Shown: positions 1-6,231, numbered from the stretch's first letter. The stretch: 42,497 nt of DNA from Nanobdellota archaeon (GCA_021818475.1 JAKADZ010000009.1:3904-46400), one strand, 5' to 3'. Notes: generated from the sequence alone by a model not told the origin. Translations and numbers: made by a program.

Positions 1-127
1 CATTATGCAAAACCTCCTGTTTTGTATTTGTGGCAAATTTCATGTTTGCTCATTATGCAAAACCTCCTGTTTTGTATTTGTGGCAAATTTCATGTTTGCT
101 CATTATGCAAAACCTCCTGTTTTGTAT
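1..127. repeat. 50-bp tandem repeat, 2.5 copies
   Basis: Units at 1-50 and 51-100 are identical; a third starts at 101 and diverges after about 27 bases. Each unit holds two short inverted repeats, CAAAAC(5)GTTTTG and GCAAA(7)TTTGC. The array runs off the window's left edge, so the copy number is a minimum. A 77-codon open frame crosses it but looks accidental. From 128 to 304 I see only AT-rich sequence. Confidence 0.9.
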
Positions 128-304
128 CTGCAGGTTTCCTTACGAGGACAGGAGAAAAAATCTTTGATTTTTTCAAACCGCTAAATTTCTTATTATTCAT
201 ACTAAGTAGTCAGTTTAAGTTGTTTAAATTATTTTTGATTGAAGCATATTTTTAAATATTCTTCTAACCTTAATGTTTTATTAATTTTGTTTGAAGTAAA
301 TTTT

Positions 305-346
305 TCCTGTCGGCAAAGCCGACTTGAGCGGGTGGGCGGGAAAGAG
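305..346. repeat. GC-rich hairpin and G-rich tract upstream of endA
   Basis: A perfect stem GTCGGC-AAA-GCCGAC (309-323) is followed by a G-rich run containing GAGCGGGTGGGCGGG. This G-rich word recurs in the dispersed repeat family of this window (for example near 1380, 22470, 27410 and 31100). It could be part of the leader of the endonuclease gene; no clear TATA box was found for that gene. Confidence 0.55.
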
Positions 347-371
347 ATTTGCAAACAAAATTTAGAATAAG

Positions 372-890
372 ATGGAAAAAATAAAAGCATATATCCTAGG
401 GGAATTTATTTCAAGCGCAGATTCTGATGCATTCTCGCTTTATGAAAAAAGTCGTTTTGGGGAATTAAATGATGACAAAATACAATATTCACTCGCAGAA
501 GCAATTTATTTGGTGGAGAAAGGAAAAATGGAAATTTTTTCTAATAAAAAAAAGTTTTCAAAAAAAGATTTGATTGAAAAATTCAGAAGAATAGATAAGA
601 GAATTCAGATAAAATATCCTGTTTTCAAAGATTTGAGAGACCGGGGATATACTGTAAAAACTGCATTAAAATTTGGGGCAGATTTCAGAGTTTATGATAA
701 AGGAAAAAAAATCGAGGAAGAACACGCAAAGTGGATTGTCTTTGCAGACCACGAATCGCAGAAATTAACATGGCATGAATTCTCCGCAAAAAATCGTGTT
801 GCTCATTCAACAAAAAAAAATCTTCTTCTTGCGATTGTAGATGAAGAAGGGGATGTAAGTTATTACGAAGTTAAATGGATTAAACCGTGA
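372..890 (+). CDS. endA: tRNA-splicing endonuclease
   Basis: Cuts both exon-intron junctions of pre-tRNAs at bulge-helix-bulge structures. The C-terminal half (residues about 85-172) is the EndA catalytic domain. The expected triad is visible as Tyr108 (FRVYDKG), His118 (EEHAKW) and Lys149 in the RVAHSTKKNLLLAIVD motif. At 172 aa it has the length of the one-domain homotetrameric (alpha4) class, whose best substrates are canonical introns at position 37/38. Four tRNAs in this window carry introns exactly there, so enzyme and substrates match. The N-terminal domain (1-80) is divergent, as usual. The next gene starts 47 nt downstream and may be co-transcribed. Confidence 0.93.
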   Translation: MEKIKAYILGEFISSADSDAFSLYEKSRFGELNDDKIQYSLAEAIYLVEKGKMEIFSNKKKFSKKDLIEKFRRIDKRIQIKYPVFKDLRDRGYTVKTALKFGADFRVYDKGKKIEEEHAKWIVFADHESQKLTWHEFSAKNRVAHSTKKNLLLAIVDEEGDVSYYEVKWIKP

Positions 891-937
891 TGATAAAAGA
901 TAATTAATTTTATTAATCGTTTTTACATTCCAACAAG

Positions 938-2020
938 ATGTCACCCGATGCTGCACAGATAAAAGAGAGGATAATTTCCCTGATTCAAAATAATGGACCG
1001 AGTCTGCCTGTTCAGATTGCAAATAATACCGGATTAAGCATTCTCTTTGCATCAGCATTTCTTTCAGAATTATTTGGAGATAAAACGATAAAAATGAGTC
1101 ATCTTCGGGTAGGAAGCTCGCCACTTTATTTTCTTCACGGGCAGGAGCCTCAGCTTGAAAAATTTTCTCAATATCTAAAAAGTAAAGAAAAAGAAGCATT
1201 CCTTATCTTGCAGGAAAAAAAGATCCTGAAAGATTCCGAACAGCATCCGGCAATAAGAGTCGCACTTCGCGAGATAAAAGATTTTGCATTTTCTTTTGAA
1301 AAAAATGGAGAAATTTATTGGAGATATTTTTTAGTTGAAGAACCGAATGATTTTGCGAATCAAAATATTTTCCCTTCGGGTGGGGGGGTGGGAATGAGTG
1401 AACAAAATCGCAAACCAGAGATAAAAGAAGAAAAAATTAAAATTGGTGAAGAAATTTTTGAAAAAGAAAATTCTACAAATAATGATTTTGCGAATGAAAA
1501 TATTCCTAATGGGGCGGGCGAGAGTTTACACGAGCATCAATTCCAGAATGCGAGTGTGGGCTCGAGTAAGGAGGGGATAACTGAGCAAAATCGTGAGTTG
1601 AAAGAATCAAAAGATAAAATTCCTGAAGTTAAAGAAGTTTCAAAAAAAGAAAGTCATGCAAAAGCCCCAAAAACTGAAAAAGAAGATAAACCAAAAAAAA
1701 CAGCTAAAACAGAAAAGAAGGATGATAATTTCTTCAATAAAATTAAGGAATACCTGTCTCTGAGAAGTATTGAAATTATAGATATAAAAGAATTCAGGAA
1801 TAATGAAGCCGTTTTGAAAATTAAAAAAGAAGGAAAAGAGGAATTACTTTTTGTTTTTAACAAAAAAAGAATTGCTGAAAAAGAAATTTTAGACGCCCAT
1901 AAAAAAGCATCTGAAGAAAAGATGCCTTATAGTATACTTTCACTTGGCGAAACAACTAAAAAATTAGGGGATTTAATCCAGGCAATAAAAGGACTTTCTT
2001 CAATGGACAGAATAGAATAA
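938..2020 (+). CDS. Winged-helix protein with repeat-derived linker, function unknown
   Basis: I do not recognise a named family. Residues 1-70 look like a winged helix (helices around IKERIISLIQ and LPVQIANNTG, then a hairpin near SHLRVGSSPLYFL). Residues 72-135 are a second helical/strand region. Residues 136-265 are a charged Lys/Glu linker. The C-terminal part, 266-350, has alternating strands and helices (VLKIKKEGKEELLFVF) that could be a PD-(D/E)XK nuclease-like or other alpha/beta fold; this is inference. The linker contains two related in-frame segments, residues 137-161 and 182-221. Both start NDFAN(Q/E)NI and end in EQNR, and both derive from the window's dispersed DNA repeat. The ATG at 938 is the only sensible start. 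It may form an operon with endA upstream and S17e downstream. Confidence 0.7.
   Translation: MSPDAAQIKERIISLIQNNGPSLPVQIANNTGLSILFASAFLSELFGDKTIKMSHLRVGSSPLYFLHGQEPQLEKFSQYLKSKEKEAFLILQEKKILKDSEQHPAIRVALREIKDFAFSFEKNGEIYWRYFLVEEPNDFANQNIFPSGGGVGMSEQNRKPEIKEEKIKIGEEIFEKENSTNNDFANENIPNGAGESLHEHQFQNASVGSSKEGITEQNRELKESKDKIPEVKEVSKKESHAKAPKTEKEDKPKKTAKTEKKDDNFFNKIKEYLSLRSIEIIDIKEFRNNEAVLKIKKEGKEELLFVFNKKRIAEKEILDAHKKASEEKMPYSILSLGETTKKLGDLIQAIKGLSSMDRIE
1346..1420 (+). repeat. Dispersed repeat copy translated in frame (first)
   Basis: The DNA has the repeat words GATTTTGCGAAT, then CCCTTCGGGTGGGGGGGTGGG and GAATGAGTGAACAAAATCGC. The same order (GCGGGAAT, then GAGCGAAATCGTGAACCAA) is seen in non-coding DNA at 22505-22540. 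Here the copy is read as residues about 137-161 of the winged-helix protein without a stop. Confidence 0.75.
1481..1600 (+). repeat. Dispersed repeat copy translated in frame (second)
   Basis: It opens with almost the same 24 bases as the copy at 1346 (AATGATTTTGCGAATGAAAA). It then runs through GGCGGGCGAGAGTTTACACGAG and GTGGGCTCGAGTAAG, and matches the intergenic copies at 2764-2822 and 26070-26130 module by module. It encodes residues about 182-221 of the winged-helix protein. Confidence 0.75.
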
Positions 2021-2031
2021 TAAAAAGAAAC

Positions 2032-2040
2032 CTTTAAATA
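2032..2040 (+). promoter_or_regulatory. TATA box of the S17e gene
   Basis: CTTTAAATA is centred about 26 nt before the ATG at 2062, so transcription should start at or next to the start codon and give a leaderless mRNA. Confidence 0.6.
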
Positions 2041-2061
2041 ACTGAAAAATAAAAAAATAAT

Positions 2062-2268
2062 ATGGGAAAAACGAAATCAAAATCAATAAGAAAATCAGCA
2101 AAAGTAATGAATGTTGAAGGGGTAAAATTTAGCGAGAGTTTCGAGAAAAACAAAAAGATACTTGAAGGATTAAATTTAAGCAAAAAGCTGAGAAACCAGA
2201 TGGCAGGGTTGCTTACAAGAACAAAAAAACAGGAATTGGCTGCTGCTGAAAAAGAAAGAAAAAAGTAA
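2062..2268 (+). CDS. rps17e: 30S ribosomal protein S17e
   Basis: Small-subunit protein found only in archaea and eukaryotes. The 68-aa sequence has the family signature: basic N-terminus MGKTKSKSIRKSAKV, then FEKNKKILEGL and SKKLRNQMAGLLTR, which corresponds to the S17e helix-turn SKKLRNKIAGYVT. The length matches archaeal S17e. The C-terminus after residue 55 is a charged Lys/Glu helix. It has its own TATA box and probably a leaderless transcript. Confidence 0.9.
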   Translation: MGKTKSKSIRKSAKVMNVEGVKFSESFEKNKKILEGLNLSKKLRNQMAGLLTRTKKQELAAAEKERKK

Positions 2269-2319
2269 GAATTCTGAATAATTCACAAGGCTTTTAAATT
2301 AATTATTTCTCTTAGTTTT

Positions 2320-2398
2320 GGCTCTGTAGCTCATAGGTTTCTTTTTAGAAAAAAGAAACTATAATGGTAGAAAAACTAATATACCCTCGCTACAGACT
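2320..2398 (+). pseudogene. Partial tRNA copy (5' end of tRNA-Met) with hairpin insert
   Basis: Bases 2320-2333 (GGCTCTGTAGCTCA) repeat the first 14 nt of the intact tRNA-Met at 2405. They are followed by a strong hairpin (about 2333-2362, arms ATAG(G)TTTCTTTTT and AAAAAGAAACTAT), then a D-loop-like ATGGTAGA. The segment ends in GCTACAGA, which pairs with TCTGTAGC at the start. There is no matching acceptor 3' strand, so it is not a complete tRNA. A TATA-like CTTTTAAATTA lies at about 2290-2300, which would start transcription near this copy rather than at the intact gene. Confidence 0.5.
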
Positions 2399-2404
2399 AA
2401 TTAT

Positions 2405-2564
2405 GGCTCTGTAGCTCAGTGTCAGAGCGCTGCTCTCATGAATGGCACAAAGTGACGTCCATTGACTAAAATCTTGCAAGATTTTGAGTCTTGAGCATTT
2501 CATAGAAATGCATTATATTCATTGAGAAAGGCGGAGGTCGAGAGTTAAATTCTCTCCAGAGCCA
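2405..2564 (+). tRNA. tRNA-Met(CAT), 88-nt intron
   Basis: The acceptor GGCTCTG pairs with CAGAGCC, A73 follows; D stem GCTC/GAGC; anticodon stem CTGCT/GGCGG; T stem GAGAG/CTCTC. Anticodon CAT is at 2437-2439. The intron is 2441-2528, between positions 37 and 38. The bulge-helix-bulge is canonical: central helix CTCA (2435-2438) with TGAG (2523-2526), 3-nt bulges TGA and AAA, and inner helix ATG/CAT. The mature length is 72 nt before CCA. Position 37 is G, unusual for CAT. The T loop is TTAAATT (A56 instead of C) and the D loop lacks GG. Elongator Met is the likely identity; Ile(CAT) cannot be excluded. Confidence 0.88.
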
Positions 2565-2708
2565 TTGAAAATGGATATGCGACGAAAATTTCCTGTTTTC
2601 AGTCCAGAGCCATTGAAAATGGATATGCGACGAAAATTTCCTGTTTTCAGTCCAGAGCCATTGAAAATGGATATGCGACGAAAATTTCCTGTTTTCAGTC
2701 CAGAGCCA
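2565..2708 (+). repeat. 48-bp tandem repeat, 3 perfect copies, each ending with the tRNA 3' end
   Basis: Copies are 2565-2612, 2613-2660 and 2661-2708. Each ends in CCAGAGCCA, the last nine bases of the tRNA-Met just upstream, so the duplication unit includes the tRNA acceptor end. Each copy also has a GAAAA/TTTTC inverted repeat. A partial copy (TTTCCTGTTTTCAGTCCAGA) recurs at about 3010-3030. The open frame across the array comes from the repeat and is not a gene. Confidence 0.9.
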
Positions 2709-2746
2709 TGTTATATTTTTGAAAAAAATATTTTAGAAGTATTTCT

Positions 2747-2822
2747 CGACCGACGAGGAGGTCGCGAGAGTTTTCACGAGTGCAGGAAAAAAATTCAACT
2801 GCAACGAGTGGGGGCTCGAGTA
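2747..2822 (+). repeat. Dispersed GC-rich repeat copy
   Basis: Starts with the hairpin CGACC(8)GGTCG (2747-2764). It continues with GCGAGAGTTTTCACGAGTGC and GCAACGAGTGGGGGCTCGAG, the same two modules in the same order as at 26070-26130 and, in reverse orientation, near 9985-10045. It lies between the tRNA-Met gene and a second copy of that tRNA's 3' end. Confidence 0.8.
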
Positions 2823-2848
2823 AGAGTTAAATTCTCTCCAGAGCCATT
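2823..2848 (+). repeat. Second copy of the tRNA-Met T arm and acceptor 3' end
   Basis: A 26-bp direct repeat of 2541-2566, covering the T arm, acceptor 3' strand, A73 and two following bases. It lies 282 bp downstream of the real one. Direct repeats of a tRNA 3' end are typical of integrase attachment sites, but no integrase gene lies between them, so this may equally be a local duplication. Confidence 0.75.
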
Positions 2849-2859
2849 TTTACTAATAA

Positions 2860-2998
2860 CCCCCCAAGAATTTTCTCCATTAATAACTTTTCATCGGAAA
2901 TTTTTCCTTGTTCGAAGACAGGAAAAATTTCAATCATTTCAAAAATTTCTTCGAAATTTTTGCACTTTATTTCTTCTTGGGGGAATAAAAAATAAAGT
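2860..2998. repeat. Nested inverted repeats (long hairpin)
   Basis: Outer arms CCCCCAAGAA (2861-2870) and TTCTTGGGGG (2974-2983) enclose two perfect inner hairpins: GAAATTTTTCCT/AGGAAAAATTTC (2897-2908, 2920-2931) and AAAAATTTC/GAAATTTTT (2941-2949, 2953-2961). ACTTTATTT/AAATAAAGT forms a competing fold at the right end. No coding frame explains the pairing. Confidence 0.8.
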
Positions 2999-3059
2999 TA
3001 AGAAATTAATTTTCCTGTTTTCAGTCCAGAACATATTATTTTTATTAATATAAACTAAG

Positions 3060-3256
3060 TTTTTACCACCTCTTTTTTGAATCGCAATTGTAAATAGTTG
3101 AACAAAACCTAGAATTTTACCCAAATAACTTTTTTCCAAACGGAGCGCCTCGACGAAAGTCTGGTGCGGAGCAATTTAGATACAAAAATTTCTGATCAGT
3201 CTTGAACCAATTTTAAAGGGAAGATTATGCTAAGGAAACCGATTAGGTGTCCTCGC
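3060..3256. repeat. Dispersed repeat composite downstream of glyS
   Basis: Left part (3060-3170: ACCACCTCTTTTTT, ATAGTTGAA, TAGAATTTTACCC, GACGAAAGTCTGG) is similar to 10275-10372. Right part (3196-3251: TCAGTCTTGA, AAAGGGAAG, AAACCGATTAGGTGTC) matches 41768-41824 and the 117-bp repeat at 33004. Together with 2565-3059 this fills the gene-free stretch between tRNA-Met and glyS. Confidence 0.75.
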
Positions 3257-3268
3257 TTTTTGCAATTT

Positions 3269-4945
3269 TTAAATAATCTTTCCTGCTTTTTCAAATTCAA
3301 TCTCTTCATCGATTAATTTCTTTAAAACTTCCTTAAGTTCAGAAACCTTAACTCTGATTTGTTTTTTTGTATCTCTGTCTCTGATTGTAACATCTTTTCC
3401 CTTAAGAGAATCTTCATCAATAGTGATGCAAAAAGGGGTTCCGATTTCATCATTTCTTGCATATCTCCTGCCAATACTTCCTGATTTATCATAGATTACA
3501 TTCCATTCTTTTTTCAAATCATTTACAATGTCAAAACAAATCTTCTCAAAATCATCCCGCTTAACAATCGGAAAAATAGCTGCTTTTATTGGGGCCAGTT
3601 TTGGAGGAAGTTTAAGAACAATATTTTCCCTTTCTTTATCATAATTATAAGCCTTTGTAAGAACCGCAAGGAAAATTCTTTCAACACCAAAAGTCGGTTC
3701 AATTACTCGGGGGATAACTTTCTTCTGATATTTCTCGTCGAAAATTTCCATGCTCTCTTTGCTTTCATTCTGATGCTGGGTCAGATCATATTGCCCCCTG
3801 TTTGCAATCCCTCCAATCTCCTTAGAGCCGAAAGGATACAAATAATCCAAATCAAAAGTAGCTGAACTGTAATGGCTAAGTTCCTGTTTCATATGTTCCC
3901 TTATTTTTATTTCATTTAATTTCATTTTATTAAACCACATAATCTGCTCTGCAAGCCAATAGGCATGCCATTCGTCAAGTTTCCCTTTTTTCAGAATATC
4001 CTTTATCTTTGTTTTTTTCAAAGTATCTCTTCCTTCCAGTTGAGTTTCAGCATCCAAAAAATCAAATTCAACGTTAAGATGTTTTTCGTCAAGAAGTTCA
4101 CATTTCTTTTCTTCAGGATTTATAAAAAATTCAAATTCGGCAATATTAAATTCTCTGCTTCTGAATAAAAAATCCCTTGGAGCAATTTCATTTCTGAAAC
4201 ATCTTCCTATCTGCGCAATGCCAAAAGGTAATTGCATTCTTGAAGTTTGTTGGATAAGTTTGAAATCCATAAACATCCCCTGGGCAGTTTCTCCTCGGAG
4301 GTAAGCATCTTCGGCATTCAACGCTCCTACCTTGGTTTTGAACATTAAGCTAAATTCCCCCTGCACTTCCCAGTCAGGATTTTCTTTTGTAAATTTTTCA
4401 ACTTCACTTTTGTCAATTTTCATGGCTTGTTTTGTTTTCTTGTTCACGACGGCAATATCACTGAAATTAGCAATGTGCCCTGAAGCTTTCCATGTGCGCG
4501 GATGAGAAATTATGCTTGCCTCCATCCCAGTCATGTTTTCTTTTTCGTGAACAAAAAATTTCCACCATTCTTTTTTGATATTATTAAATAATTCAACCCC
4601 CAAAGGACCAAAATCCCAAAAACCCGAAAGGCCTCCGTAAATATCAGAACTTCTGAAAACAAAACCTTTTGACTTGCAGAAATTTGCCAGATCATCAACA
4701 GTAATTTTTACAGGAGCAATTTCTTTTACTGCAGGTTTCTCTTTCTTTGATTCTTTTTCATTTATTTTTCCGTCAGATTTTTCTTTCATTTTTTCTATTA
4801 TTTCCTTAGCCTTTTTTTCAGATTCTTTTTTAGTTTTCCCGAGATAAGCAAGCGTCTTCGTTTTTATTTTTCCGTCGATTCGTTTATTCTCATTAAGATA
4901 GTAATAATCTTTTCCGTTTATTGTCTTTTTAACAATAAAAGCCAT
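3269..4945 (-). CDS. glyS: Glycyl-tRNA synthetase with N-terminal extension
   Basis: Class II aminoacyl-tRNA synthetase of the archaeal/eukaryotic alpha2 type, charging tRNA-Gly. The core starts near residue 80 (LANFCKSKGFVFRSSDIYGG). Motif 2 is FRNEIAPRDFLFRSREF, motif 3 is GVERIFLAVL, and a C-terminal anticodon-binding domain ends in VRVSELKEVL. The total of 558 aa is normal, but residues 1-42 (KKTINGKDYYYLNENKRIDG, then TLAYLG) are an extra small domain. It resembles the YYL-ENGK-YLG strand repeat seen at the N-terminus of some transposases and stand-alone archaeal proteins. A Lys/Glu linker (43-75) joins it to the core. A TATA-like TTTAAATAT 25 nt upstream supports the ATG at 4945 and a leaderless mRNA. 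Confidence 0.95.
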   Translation of the reverse strand: MAFIVKKTINGKDYYYLNENKRIDGKIKTKTLAYLGKTKKESEKKAKEIIEKMKEKSDGKINEKESKKEKPAVKEIAPVKITVDDLANFCKSKGFVFRSSDIYGGLSGFWDFGPLGVELFNNIKKEWWKFFVHEKENMTGMEASIISHPRTWKASGHIANFSDIAVVNKKTKQAMKIDKSEVEKFTKENPDWEVQGEFSLMFKTKVGALNAEDAYLRGETAQGMFMDFKLIQQTSRMQLPFGIAQIGRCFRNEIAPRDFLFRSREFNIAEFEFFINPEEKKCELLDEKHLNVEFDFLDAETQLEGRDTLKKTKIKDILKKGKLDEWHAYWLAEQIMWFNKMKLNEIKIREHMKQELSHYSSATFDLDYLYPFGSKEIGGIANRGQYDLTQHQNESKESMEIFDEKYQKKVIPRVIEPTFGVERIFLAVLTKAYNYDKERENIVLKLPPKLAPIKAAIFPIVKRDDFEKICFDIVNDLKKEWNVIYDKSGSIGRRYARNDEIGTPFCITIDEDSLKGKDVTIRDRDTKKQIRVKVSELKEVLKKLIDEEIEFEKAGKII

Positions 4946-5030
4946 TAATATTTAGGCACTACATCATATTTAAATTTTTGGATAAAAATGAATTAATTTT
5001 AATTTTCAAAAATTTCGAATCAGGTTTGAC

Positions 5031-5130
5031 CCTCTCTCAAAAGGAGGCTTGAGCGGGCATTTGCATGAATAAAATCAATAAGAAGGATTAGGAACCTCGT
5101 TCTTACAATGAGTGCGGTTTATAAGGTTGA
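5031..5130. repeat. Degenerate dispersed-repeat fragments
   Basis: The gap between glyS and tRNA-Cys holds GAGGCTTGAGCGGGCATTTGC (compare 320-352) and TTAGGAACCTCGTTCTTAC. The latter resembles TTAGGAACTTGGGTTCTTAC at 31366-31385 and the GAACCTCCTGCGGGTTC hairpin inside the Bud32 insert. No gene is visible here. Confidence 0.5.
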
Positions 5131-5144
5131 TTAGATTGACCGCA

Positions 5145-5217
5145 AGCGGAGACCGGGACTCGAACCCGGGAAAATTTGCTCTGCAGGCAAACGCAGTAGC
5201 CGCTGTGCCATCTCCGC
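5145..5217 (-). tRNA. tRNA-Cys(GCA), no intron
   Basis: Acceptor GCGGAGA/TCTCCGC with U73; anticodon arm TTTGC-CTGCAGA-GCAAA; T loop TTCGAGT. 73 nt. U73 is the known cysteine identity base. TTTTAAATATC about 30 nt upstream (5241-5251), overlapping the end of the hydrogenase-like gene, is a likely TATA box. Confidence 0.95.
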
Positions 5218-5250
5218 AATATAAAATGGATAAGATAAAGATATTTAAAA

Positions 5251-6102
5251 TTATTTATTTGGATAATTGGATTTAAATGAAATGCCTTTTGCTTTTTGAA
5301 GAAGACCTTTCCTGTTTTCAGGAATGTTTTCTTTCTTTGCAGTTTTAAGATAATTCAAAACTTTTCTTTTCCTCAAAAAGATAGGCAATTTAGAGCTGAT
5401 AAATGGACCCCCAATGCAACCTCCTTTGCAAAAAGTGCAGTCTAAAAATTTTATTTCTTTGTCAGGAGATTCTAAAAATTTCTGAACTTCGATTATTCCG
5501 TCGATTACTTTCATCTCTTTTTTTTTGAGAATTTGTTTCATGTGTGCAGTTTTGGAAAGCCCTCCTGAAAGAGGAAATATTTTTGTATAATCATTATAAA
5601 ATCGGTCAAATAAAATTCCTTTTTTCGGATATTTTTTATTAGTCAGTTTATGCTCATCAAGAAGTTGCCTTAGTTCAGAATAAGTTATCACAAAATCAAC
5701 TTCCTTAATTTTTTGAGCCTCAATTTTTTTGAAATTGCAGGGAGAAATAAAAACAATTTTATATTCGGGAAAATTTTTTCTGCAAATTTTTGCAGTAGCC
5801 ACCATCGGACTGTCAATAGGAATTAAATTTTTTATATTAGAAGGATTTTTTGATTTAATGGTTTCAACAATTCCCGGACAGGCAGTAGAAATAAAAAGAC
5901 CCTTTGAATTTTTAAGAAGTTCATGATAATCTCTGTTTATCATCTTAGCCCCAAAAGTTAATTCCATGACTTTGTCAAACCCCAAATCTTTCATTTGAGA
6001 AATTATTTTAGGATAGGGGAAATCAACTATAAAACTAGGCGCCAGCATTGCCAGCCATTTTCCCTTAAGAGGAAATTTCAATTCTTCAACACTCTTTTTC
6101 AT
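5251..6102 (-). CDS. Minimal [FeFe]-hydrogenase-like (H-cluster domain) protein
   Basis: 283 aa consisting almost only of an Fe-hydrogenase large-subunit C-terminal domain; no N-terminal ferredoxin domains. All three signature loops are present: L1 STACPGIVE (Cys75), L2 SPCNFKKIE (Cys122, Lys125, Glu128, matching PCxxKxxE) and L3 CKGGCIGGP (Cys225, Cys229). So the four cysteines that hold the [4Fe-4S] part of the H-cluster are kept. The proton-relay cysteine before the L1 ligand (TSCCP in active enzymes) is Ala74, as in sensory HydS types. Clostridial residues M353 and M497 are also replaced. Candidates are an ultraminimal DPANN hydrogenase, an H2 sensor, or a Nar1-like iron-sulfur protein. 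No HydE/F/G genes are in the window. The ATG at 6102 is 10 nt after the tRNA-Arg 3' end; a longer frame would overlap the tRNA and is rejected. Confidence 0.85.
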   Translation of the reverse strand: MKKSVEELKFPLKGKWLAMLAPSFIVDFPYPKIISQMKDLGFDKVMELTFGAKMINRDYHELLKNSKGLFISTACPGIVETIKSKNPSNIKNLIPIDSPMVATAKICRKNFPEYKIVFISPCNFKKIEAQKIKEVDFVITYSELRQLLDEHKLTNKKYPKKGILFDRFYNDYTKIFPLSGGLSKTAHMKQILKKKEMKVIDGIIEVQKFLESPDKEIKFLDCTFCKGGCIGGPFISSKLPIFLRKRKVLNYLKTAKKENIPENRKGLLQKAKGISFKSNYPNK

Positions 6103-6112
6103 TTGATAAACG

Positions 6113-6231
6113 CGCCCCGGACAGGATTTGAACCTGCGACCCTTAGCTTTCTTCTTTCCCCGAAAGGAGAATGGGAAATTTCCCATTTCACTTAGAAGGC
6201 TAATGCTCTATCCAGGCTGAGCTACCGAGGC
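6113..6231 (-). tRNA. tRNA-Arg(TCT), 44-nt intron
   Basis: Acceptor GCCTCGG/CCGGGGC with G73; D stem GCTC/GAGC; anticodon stem TTAGC/GCTAA; T arm GCAGG-TTCAAAT-CCTGT. Anticodon TCT. The intron is 6149-6192 at 37/38. Central helix CTTC/GAAG and bulges TAA/AAA are clear, but an inner helix is not evident, so this is a relaxed motif. The intron holds a perfect 18-nt palindrome (6170-6187, AATGGGAAATTTCCCATT). TATA-like TTTTAAATAG lies about 28 nt upstream. The hydrogenase-like gene follows after 10 nt. Confidence 0.93.

Noticed and set aside
1-127. CRISPR array
   Set aside because: The 50-bp units are contiguous direct repeats with no variable spacers, and no cas genes are near.
2320-2398. Second functional tRNA
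   Set aside because: Only the first 14 nt match; there is no anticodon arm, T arm or acceptor 3' strand.
2541-2848. Integrated mobile element between tRNA-end direct repeats
   Set aside because: Only 282 bp lie between the repeats and no integrase or cargo gene is present; kept as an open possibility under findings but not called as an element.
2565-3053. 162-codon open frame
   Set aside because: It is made of the 48-bp tandem repeat (a multiple of three) and dispersed repeat DNA; the protein is a simple repeat without family resemblance or start signals.
6103-6186. Longer start for the hydrogenase-like gene
   Set aside because: It would translate the 3' half of tRNA-Arg.
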